A DNA stretch of 5,743 nt from Thermoanaerobaculia bacterium (GTDB lineage: Bacteria; Acidobacteriota; Thermoanaerobaculia; Multivoradales; UBA5704), in the NCBI GenBank assembly GCA_025937035.1, contig JAICSG010000294.1, positions 1 through 5,743 on the forward strand, in the 5' to 3' direction. This document shows positions 1-4,880 of the stretch, one piece after another; position 1 is the first letter of the stretch, and each line of letters starts with the position of its first letter. The notes under the pieces were generated by a model, which was not told where the DNA came from, did not search any database, and saw nothing but the letters and a program-made list of their open reading frames with translations. Position numbers and translations under genes: made by a program.

Positions 1-3
1 CCT

Positions 4-2352
4 CTACCGCCCTCCCGGCCGGTTGAACTTCTTCATCAGGTCCTCCATCGTCGCCGCCGGCTTGGGGCTCGGCTTCGCTGGGGGACGGCCTTGCGGAGCT
101 TGAGCGTTGCGGTCGGGCCGGCCGCCGCGGCCGGCGCTCCCCGTGGCGTGACGGCCCTCGGCGGGGGGCTGCTGGAGGGCCTTGATCGAGAGGCTGATGC
201 GCTCGCGCTGGTAGTCGACCTCCAGCACCTTGACCTTCACGATCTCCCCCACCTTGACGGCGTCGCGGGGGTCCGCCACCCAGCGGTGAGTCAGCTCGGA
301 AACGTGGACCAGGCCGTCGCGATGGACCCCGATGTCCACGAAGGCGCCGAAGTTGGCCACGTTGGAAACCCTTCCTTCGAGCACCATGCCGGGCTGGAGG
401 TCCTTGACGGTGGTGACGTCCGGGCGCCATTCGGGGGTCTTGAATTCGGGGCGCGGGTCGCGGCCGGGGCGGAGGAGCTCGTTGCGGATGTCCTCCAGGG
501 TGAATTTGCCGAGGTTGTGCTCGGCGTCGGCGAAGCGGCTGAAGTCGAGCTTGCCCACCAGGTCCGGATTGCCCACCAGGCTGCCGACCGGCTCCTTCAG
601 GGCCGCGGCCATCTGCTGGACCACCTCGTAGCGCTCGGGGTGCACGGCCGTGCGGTCGAGCGGGTTTTCCCCCTCGCGGATGCGCAGGAAGCCGGCGGAC
701 AGCTCGAAGGTCTTGGGGCCCAGGCCGGGGATCTTGAGCAGCGACTGCCGCGAGCGGAAGGGGCCGTTGGAGTCCCGGTGGTGGACGATGGCGCTGGCGA
801 TCCGCTCGGAGAGGCCGGAGACCCGGCGCAGCAGCGGGGCCGAGGCGGTGTTGAGCTCCACCCCCACGCGGTTCACCGCGCCCTCCACGGCCGTGTCCAG
901 CTCGCGCTCCAGGGACTTCTGATCGACGTCGTGCTGGTACTGGCCGACGCCCAGGGAGCGGGGCTCGATCTTCACCAGCTCGGCGAGCGGGTCCTGGAGA
1001 CGGCGGGCGATCGAGACCGCGCCGCGCAGGGAGACGTCGAGGTTGGGCAGCTCCTCGCGGGCCACGGCCGAGGCGGAGTAGACCGAGGCGCCGGTCTCGG
1101 GGACGATCGCCACGACCACCTTCTCCAGGCCGGCCTCCTGGACGGCCTTGCGGGCGAAGGCCTCGGTCTCGCGGCTGGCCGTGCCGTTGCCCACCGCCAC
1201 GGCGTGGACGCCGTGCTTCTTGATCAGCGAGACCACCGTGCGGGCCGCCCCCACCTCGTCCGCGTGCGGGGGGACGGCGTGGATGACGTCGGTCGCGACC
1301 ACGCGGCCGGTGCCGTCCACCACGGCCAGCTTGCAGCCGGTGCGGAGGCCGGGATCGAGCCCCATCACCGGCACCTGTCCGAGCGGGGCCTGGAGGAGGA
1401 GGGCTTCGAGGTTGGCGCGGAAGACGGCGATTGCCTGGGCCTCGGCCCGCTCGCGCATCTCGGAGCGGACCTCGTTGGTGATCGACGGGCGGAGCAGCCT
1501 TTTGTAGCCGTCCGCCGTGGCCTCGGCGACCTGGCGGCCGCAGGGGGTGTCGAGCGGCACGCTCCAGGAGCGGCCCAGGCGCTCGACCTCGCGGTCATCG
1601 TCGATCCGCAGGTCCGAGATCAGGAACCCCTCGCGCTCGCCGCGCAGGATGGCGAGCAGGCGGTGGGAGGGGATGTCCCTGCCCGGCTCGTCGTGCTCGA
1701 AATAATCGCGGTAGGTGGCCGCCTCGGGATCCTTCTCCTTCTCGGGGAGGACGCGCACGCGGAGGAGGCCGCCGGTGGCCATCACCCGGCGGAGCTCCGA
1801 GCGCTCGGCGGCGTTCTCGGCCAGCCGCTCGGCCAGGATGTCGCGGGCGCCGGCCAGGGCGGCCCCGGCGTCCTCCACCCCCTTCTCGGGATTGACGAAC
1901 GCCGCCCCCAGCTCCTCGGGCAGGTCGCGCGAGGCGGCTCGGGCCAGCAGGGAGTCGGCCAGCGGCTCCAAGCCCTTCTCGCGGGCGATCTGGGCGCGGG
2001 TGCGGCGCTTGGGCTTATAGGGGAGGTAGAGGTCCTCGAGGTCCTGCTTGGTGACGGCGGCGCGGATGGCGGCCTCCAGCTCGTCGGTGAGCTTGCCCTG
2101 CTCCCGGACGCTCTCCAGGATGGCGTCGCGGCGCTCGGCGAGCTCCAGGAAGTATTCGCGGCGCTTGAAGAGGGTCTCCAGCTGCAGGTCCTCGAGGCCG
2201 CCCGTGGCCTCCTTGCGGTAGCGGGCCACGAAGGGGACGGTGGCCCCCTCGGCGAACAGCTCGGAGGCGGCCTGCACCTGGTGGGGCCGGCAGCCCACCT
2301 CCGAGGCGATGATGTCGATGAAACGCGGCTCCAATAGGGCGGTTTTGCTCAT
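4..2352 (-). CDS. tex: Tex family transcription accessory / RNA-binding protein
   Basis: This 782-residue protein is full length for the Tex family (E. coli Tex is about 770 residues). Tex is a cytoplasmic nucleic-acid-binding protein related to eukaryotic Spt6 and is linked to transcription and RNA metabolism. Visible in order are an N-terminal helical Tex_N region (about 5-200, with a VPFVARYRKEATGGL block), a YqgF/RNase H-like domain opening with VMGLDPGLRTGCKLAVVD (about 328-346), a helix-hairpin-helix region with LLKIPGLGPKTFELSAGFLRI-type sequence around residue 540, and an S1 RNA-binding domain from about 655 (GMVLEGRVSNVANFGAFVDIG-type start) to about 725. A basic Gly/Pro/Arg-rich tail follows, ending near MEDLMKKF. 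The reading frame stays open far upstream, but the MSKTALLEPRF start is chosen because AAGGAGA lies 10 nt before it and homology begins there. It is divergent from the ECF sigma operon. The family assignment is near certain. Confidence 0.97.
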   Translation of the reverse strand: MSKTALLEPRFIDIIASEVGCRPHQVQAASELFAEGATVPFVARYRKEATGGLEDLQLETLFKRREYFLELAERRDAILESVREQGKLTDELEAAIRAAVTKQDLEDLYLPYKPKRRTRAQIAREKGLEPLADSLLARAASRDLPEELGAAFVNPEKGVEDAGAALAGARDILAERLAENAAERSELRRVMATGGLLRVRVLPEKEKDPEAATYRDYFEHDEPGRDIPSHRLLAILRGEREGFLISDLRIDDDREVERLGRSWSVPLDTPCGRQVAEATADGYKRLLRPSITNEVRSEMRERAEAQAIAVFRANLEALLLQAPLGQVPVMGLDPGLRTGCKLAVVDGTGRVVATDVIHAVPPHADEVGAARTVVSLIKKHGVHAVAVGNGTASRETEAFARKAVQEAGLEKVVVAIVPETGASVYSASAVAREELPNLDVSLRGAVSIARRLQDPLAELVKIEPRSLGVGQYQHDVDQKSLERELDTAVEGAVNRVGVELNTASAPLLRRVSGLSERIASAIVHHRDSNGPFRSRQSLLKIPGLGPKTFELSAGFLRIREGENPLDRTAVHPERYEVVQQMAAALKEPVGSLVGNPDLVGKLDFSRFADAEHNLGKFTLEDIRNELLRPGRDPRPEFKTPEWRPDVTTVKDLQPGMVLEGRVSNVANFGAFVDIGVHRDGLVHVSELTHRWVADPRDAVKVGEIVKVKVLEVDYQRERISLSIKALQQPPAEGRHATGSAGRGGRPDRNAQAPQGRPPAKPSPKPAATMEDLMKKFNRPGGR

Positions 2353-2362
2353 GGGGAAGGGG

Positions 2363-2369
2363 TCTCCTT
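2363..2369 (-). promoter_or_regulatory. Shine-Dalgarno site of tex
   Basis: On the minus strand AAGGAGA sits 10 nt upstream of the ATG at 2352. It fixes the tex start even though the frame remains open for more than 600 bases further upstream across the sigma-factor gene. Confidence 0.8.
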
Positions 2370-2392
2370 GGAACGGAGGCGTAGTTTGCCAC

Positions 2393-2423
2393 AAGCGGGG
2401 GCCCGGGAACCCTTCCCCCGCTT
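2393..2423. repeat. 9-bp perfect inverted repeat in the tex/sigma divergent region
   Basis: AAGCGGGGG (2393-2401) and CCCCCGCTT (2415-2423) form a perfect 9-bp inverted repeat with a 13-nt spacer that itself contains CCCGGG. It lies between the divergent tex and ECF sigma starts and encloses the proposed sigma -35 motif. No T-run follows on either strand, so an intrinsic terminator is unlikely. An operator or a leader hairpin is possible, but in GC-rich DNA a chance palindrome cannot be excluded. Confidence 0.45.
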
Positions 2424-2430
2424 CCGCGTT
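2406..2430 (+). promoter_or_regulatory. Candidate ECF-type promoter of the sigma operon
   Basis: GGAAC (2406-2410) is followed after exactly 17 nt by GTT (2428-2430). Promoters of many ECF sigma factors have a GGAAC-type -35 and a GTT-type -10 with 16-18 nt between them. A transcript would start near 2437-2440, about 20 nt before the proposed sigma-factor ATG at 2461, so the operon could be autoregulated. This is a motif match only, with no experimental support. Confidence 0.4.
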
Positions 2431-2460
2431 ATGGTTGTCTGGAGACGCGAGCAGAGCCCA

Positions 2461-3051
2461 ATGAGCCAGCCGATGATCCTGGAGCAGCCGAGCGACGCGG
2501 AGCTGATGGCGCGGGTCCGGGAGGGAGACCGGGAGGCCTTCACCGACCTGGTCGACCGCCACAAGGACGCCGTGGTGACCTATCTCGTCCGCCTGACCGC
2601 GGACCGCGACCGCGCCGAGGATCTGGCGCAGGAGACCTTCCTGCGGCTCTTTCGGGCGGCGGGAGACTACGTCGAGCAGGGATACCTCCGCGCCTTCCTC
2701 TTCCGCATCGCCACCAATCTGGTGCGCTCGGAGGAGCGGCGGGCGAAGCGGCTGCGGCTCCTGACGCCGTTCCTTCCGCGCCCGGAGCACACAGAGCCCG
2801 CGGCCCCCTCCGGCCTGCTCCGCCGGGAGATGCACCGCGAGGTGTCGGCGGCGGTGGCGAAGCTCCCCCTGCGCTACCGGGTGCCGCTGGTGCTGCACGA
2901 GATCGAGGGGTGGTCCTACGTGGACATCGCCCAGGAATTGGGGTGCCGCGAAGGCACGGTGAAGTCGCGCGTCCATCGCGGACGCCAGCAGTTGAAACAA
3001 AGGCTCGAGCCCTACTGGAATGGAGGCACGGCATGGAAGACCACCGGGTAG
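2461..3051 (+). CDS. ECF-family RNA polymerase sigma factor
   Basis: This 196-residue protein has the size and two-domain layout of an ECF (group 4) sigma-70 factor, which redirects RNA polymerase to a dedicated regulon. Sigma region 2 covers about residues 24-94, with DREAFTDLVDRHKDAV, the AEDLAQETFLRLFR core-binding/-10 helix block and FLFRIATNLVRSEERR. A Pro-rich linker (100-120) leads to region 4 (about 126-180), with LPLRYRVPLVLHEIEG and the -35-binding helix-turn-helix WSYVDIAQELGCREGTVKSRVHRGR. The frame is open back to a TTG at 2368 and an ATG at 2431. The ATG at 2461 (MSQPMILEQ) is preferred because sigma homology starts soon after it and the earlier codons would precede the proposed transcription start. 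The Shine-Dalgarno is weak (GGAG at 2441-2444, 16 nt away), so the start is less sure than the identity. The gene overlaps the anti-sigma gene by 19 bp. Confidence 0.94.
   Translation: MSQPMILEQPSDAELMARVREGDREAFTDLVDRHKDAVVTYLVRLTADRDRAEDLAQETFLRLFRAAGDYVEQGYLRAFLFRIATNLVRSEERRAKRLRLLTPFLPRPEHTEPAAPSGLLRREMHREVSAAVAKLPLRYRVPLVLHEIEGWSYVDIAQELGCREGTVKSRVHRGRQQLKQRLEPYWNGGTAWKTTG
3022..3026 (+). promoter_or_regulatory. Shine-Dalgarno site of the anti-sigma gene
   Basis: GGAGG lies inside the 3' end of the sigma gene, 6 nt before the ATG at 3033. It decides this start over longer upstream options in the same frame and indicates translational coupling of the two overlapping genes. Confidence 0.75.
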
Positions 3052-3443
3052 GGGACCTCTTGCGTGAGCTGCCCCGCGAGCAAGCCCGTCCGGGCTTCAC
3101 CGCTCGCGTTCTGCATCGCCTGGACGCTCCGGAGCGCCGGCAACCGATCTCATGGCGCGCCCCGCGGCTCGCGCTGGCCACGGCCCTGACAGTCGTCCTG
3201 GCCGTCACGGCGGGAGTTCTGGTGAAGGAGCGGCGGGACGCCGTCGCCAACGCCCGCGCCGAGCGCGCCCTGGCGGAGATCCGCGCCGAGCACGCGCAAC
3301 TGGAGCGGGAGGTCCAGGATCTGTCGCAACCTCCCGTGATCTACCTGGGAGGCAATGAGGACGTCGACCTCGTTCTCGATCTTGGCAAGGTCCGCGGGTC
3401 CGAAGGCGCCAAGCCCGCCGCCTACCACGGCGAGACGTTTTGA
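3033..3443 (+). CDS. Probable single-pass membrane anti-sigma factor without zinc motif
   Basis: The 136-residue product is called from position and architecture rather than from a strong family signature. It starts inside the sigma gene, as cognate anti-sigma genes often do. Residues 1-44 form a charged cytoplasmic segment with LLRELPREQARPGFTARVLHRL, which would contact the sigma factor. Residues 45-64 (RLALATALTVVLAVTAGVLV) form one membrane helix. Positive residues before it are consistent with N-in topology. Residues 66-98 are an extracytoplasmic coiled coil with a/d positions L80, I83, L90, V94 and L97. A C-terminal segment follows (PVIYLGGNEDVDLVLDLG) and the protein ends in -GETF. It has no cysteine, so it lacks the HxxxCxxC motif of zinc anti-sigma factors and is unlikely to be a thiol redox sensor. 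Control by regulated proteolysis is an inference. A small membrane protein of another role remains possible. Confidence 0.75.
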   Translation: MEDHRVGDLLRELPREQARPGFTARVLHRLDAPERRQPISWRAPRLALATALTVVLAVTAGVLVKERRDAVANARAERALAEIRAEHAQLEREVQDLSQPPVIYLGGNEDVDLVLDLGKVRGSEGAKPAAYHGETF

Positions 3444-3469
3444 AACGAAAAACCGAATCTCTGATCGAT

Positions 3470-3474
3470 AGGAG
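3470..3474 (+). promoter_or_regulatory. Shine-Dalgarno site of the PDZ protein gene
   Basis: AGGAG stands 6 nt before a GTG (3481) and 9 nt before the adjacent ATG (3484). Both spacings are workable. The ATG is preferred by codon type, and the two options differ by one residue. Confidence 0.7.
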
Positions 3475-3483
3475 AATTCCGTG

Positions 3484-4209
3484 ATGTGGAACCGAAAGGT
3501 TTTCCGCGCCACCGCCTGGGGCCTCGCCCTCGGGTTGGGGCTTCTGGCCGGGGCGGCTCACGCCGAGGGCGACGGAGACGAGCCCGGCAAGCAGGTGGTC
3601 AAGAAGCGGGTCGTGATCGTCGACAAGGACGGCAAACAGAAGGTTTATGAGGGAGACGGCCCGCTGGTGCGCCGGGGCTATCTCGGCGTGGCCCTGCTGG
3701 ACCTCACGCCGGAGCTGCGTGCCCACTTCGGCGTGCCGGAGGAGTCAGGCGTGATGGTGGCCAAGGTCGAGCCGGGAAGCCCCGCGGAGAAGGCGGGCCT
3801 CAAGGTGGGAGACATCCTGACGCGGGTCGACGGCGGCGCCATCAAGTCGAGCTGGGACATGACGGGGAAGATCCGCAAGCTCGACGACGGCCAGCAGGTC
3901 CCGATCGAGATCTGGCGCAACGGCAAGGCCCAGAACGTCACCGCCACCATCGTCGAAAGAGAGCGGCCGGAGATCGACATGGGTCCCCTCCTCTTCAAGG
4001 ACGGGGACGGCCCCATGATGCTCCACATGAATCCCGACGAGCTGAGGGGGATGACCCAGAGATTCAAGGTGATGGAGGACGGCGGGCCGGGAAGAGACGT
4101 CCAGATCCGACAGCGGGTCTCGCCGCGCGTGGTCGAGCTCGAAAAGAAGCTCAAGGCGCTGGAGAAGCGGATCGACGAGCTCGAGAAGCAGCTCAAGAAG
4201 CAGAAGTAG
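3484..4209 (+). CDS. Exported PDZ-domain protein with C-terminal coiled coil
   Basis: This 241-residue protein has a clear signal peptide: NRKVFR, then a hydrophobic core (about 10-24), then AHA|E as a probable cleavage site after residue 27. After a basic stretch (KQVVKKRVVIVDKDGKQKV) comes one PDZ domain (about 62-157) with the carboxylate-binding-loop motif RGYLGV and VEPGSPAEKAGLKVGDILTRVDG, most like the PDZ domains of HtrA/DegQ proteases. No protease domain is present and no cysteine. A Met/Asp/Gly-rich linker (165-205) leads to a regular leucine heptad coiled coil (a/d residues L219, L223, L226, I230, L233, L237), likely for oligomerisation. It begins 40 nt after the anti-sigma stop on the same strand, so it probably shares the operon. 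A role as periplasmic sensor or adaptor for the sigma/anti-sigma pair is inferred from context. Confidence 0.85.
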   Translation: MWNRKVFRATAWGLALGLGLLAGAAHAEGDGDEPGKQVVKKRVVIVDKDGKQKVYEGDGPLVRRGYLGVALLDLTPELRAHFGVPEESGVMVAKVEPGSPAEKAGLKVGDILTRVDGGAIKSSWDMTGKIRKLDDGQQVPIEIWRNGKAQNVTATIVERERPEIDMGPLLFKDGDGPMMLHMNPDELRGMTQRFKVMEDGGPGRDVQIRQRVSPRVVELEKKLKALEKRIDELEKQLKKQK

Positions 4210-4243
4210 GAGGCGCTTCAGGCCCGGGTGCCTGTAGACGCTG

Positions 4244-4273
4244 TTTTCGTAGGGGCGGGGCTTGTCCCCGCCC
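4244..4273 (+). repeat. Left REP hairpin with GTAG head
   Basis: This is a 30-bp copy of the inverted repeat. It contains GTAG (4249-4252) directly followed by a palindrome with an 8-bp stem, GGGCGGGG (4253-4260) and CCCCGCCC (4266-4273), and the loop CTTGT. A GTAG/GTGG tetranucleotide at the 5' foot of a hairpin is the established signature of REP sequences recognised by RAYT transposases. It is 34 nt after the PDZ gene stop, so it may also act as a 3' UTR hairpin for that operon. Confidence 0.85.
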
Positions 4274-4306
4274 TCGAGACGGAGATCTCGTTCCGAAGGT
4301 CTCAGC

Positions 4307-4792
4307 CTATAGCGAACTCCACTCCGTCACATCCCATTCCAAGGACCCGCACAGGGGGTACAGGCGGAAATCCTTCACCAGCCCTTTCCGAACAGGGTTC
4401 AGGAGGATATAGCGGACCACGGCCTTCAAAGCCTCTTCTGCGCGAAGCGCATGATCGAAATAGCCTTTTTGCCAGAACCGATCCCTGTTTCCTCGATTAC
4501 AACGGGCCTGATAGCACAGGGATTTCCAGCGGCCAACGAAGTCCGACAAGCTGCCATTCTCACTGATACCGATGAGAAGGTGAACGTGATCGGGCATGAG
4601 ACAGTAAGCGTAGAGGGGGTTCCCCAGGTTTGATCGGAGATCCCGAAGGATCTGAACGCAATCCAGGCCGAGCGCCTGGTTGGCGAAAACGGGCTCTCTC
4701 GAATTGATTCCTATCGTTACGGAAAAAACCTGGCCCTTGACCCGGTAGGTCTCCGCGGCGAGACGGATGTGCTTTCGGCGAGATTCAGGCAT
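4307..4792 (-). CDS. rayT: REP-associated tyrosine transposase (RAYT, Y1/HUH family)
   Basis: At 161 residues this matches the length of single-domain Y1 transposases of the IS200/RAYT type, which cut and join single-stranded DNA through a 5'-phosphotyrosine. The HUH metal-binding motif is intact as MPDHVHLLI (H69 and H71). Downstream are FWQKGYFDHALR (about 106-117) and AVVRYILLNPVRKGLV (about 124-139). Y128 in the RYIxxNP motif is the probable catalytic tyrosine. The N-terminus (ESRRKHIRL...YRVKGQVFSVTIGI) is the usual first beta strand. The gene is uninterrupted and looks functional. It starts at an ATG with no convincing Shine-Dalgarno. It is flanked on both sides by GTAG-headed REP hairpins, the family's known substrates, which distinguishes it from a plain IS200 TnpA. 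Confidence 0.93.
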   Translation of the reverse strand: MPESRRKHIRLAAETYRVKGQVFSVTIGINSREPVFANQALGLDCVQILRDLRSNLGNPLYAYCLMPDHVHLLIGISENGSLSDFVGRWKSLCYQARCNRGNRDRFWQKGYFDHALRAEEALKAVVRYILLNPVRKGLVKDFRLYPLCGSLEWDVTEWSSL

Positions 4793-4805
4793 TGGGAACG
4801 TTGTA

Positions 4806-4861
4806 CCAGTCCCCCCACCCGGGCGGGGACAAGCCCCGCCCCTACGAAAAACGGGGACTGG
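4806..4861. repeat. Outer 9-bp inverted repeat enclosing the right REP
   Basis: CCAGTCCCC (4806-4814) and GGGGACTGG (4853-4861) are perfect inverse complements. They straddle the right REP hairpin (4821-4841), so the single strand could fold into an outer stem around the REP stem. The left REP has no such counterpart. The outer stem lies in the 3' UTR of the leftward dehydrogenase gene and in the leader of the transposase gene. Confidence 0.5.
4821..4850 (-). repeat. Right REP hairpin with GTAG head, inverted
   Basis: This is an exact reverse complement of 4244-4273. On the minus strand GTAG (4842-4845) precedes the palindrome, with stem halves at 4821-4828 and 4834-4841 and a 5-nt loop. It starts 30 nt past the stop of the dehydrogenase gene and ends 28 nt before the transposase start codon. 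It could therefore influence message ends or transposase expression as well as mark the element boundary. Confidence 0.85.
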
Positions 4862-4880
4862 GGCTTAGATGGTTGTGGCG

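Larger units (their letters stand above)
4244..4850 (-). mobile_element. RAYT-REP unit: REP-flanked Y1 transposase element
   Basis: Two perfect 30-bp REP copies in inverted orientation bound a single RAYT gene, giving a compact 607-bp unit between the 3' ends of two convergent host genes. The internal DNA is visibly poorer in GC: 4441-4500 is 50% GC by my count, against about 73% for 5041-5100. This points to a separate origin. No target-site duplication is evident, as expected for single-strand HUH/Y1 transposition. RAYTs usually mobilise the REPs rather than behave as selfish insertion sequences, so the unit may be immobile today. Confidence 0.8.

Noticed and set aside
91..2337. A 748-codon open frame on the plus strand opposite tex
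   Set aside because: It is exactly antisense to tex and its product is dominated by Gly, Ala, Leu, Val, Asp, His and Arg with no recognisable domain. Long antisense frames are common in high-GC genes with strong third-position G/C bias.
2353..2392. A sigma-70-type promoter for tex on the minus strand
   Set aside because: Only weak hexamer-like strings (such as CATAAC further upstream) are visible, without a convincing -35/-10 pair at proper spacing.
2368..2460. TTG (2368) and ATG (2431) as longer sigma-factor starts
   Set aside because: The added residues do not look like sigma sequence, they cover the proposed promoter, and neither codon has a good Shine-Dalgarno. The ATG at 2461 is retained with moderate certainty.
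2353..3000. Upstream extension of the tex frame across the sigma gene
   Set aside because: The extension lies antisense to a clear sigma factor, has no Tex homology, and a good Shine-Dalgarno with ATG exists at the homology start.
4219..4247. Possible intrinsic terminator after the PDZ gene (CAGGC/GCCTG with a later GTTTT)
   Set aside because: The stem is only 5 bp and the T-run lies 8 nt beyond it. The nearby REP hairpin is a stronger structure but is not followed by T residues.
4228..4566. A 112-codon plus-strand frame across the left REP and the transposase
   Set aside because: It is antisense to the transposase, runs through the REP hairpin, and its product has no recognisable features.
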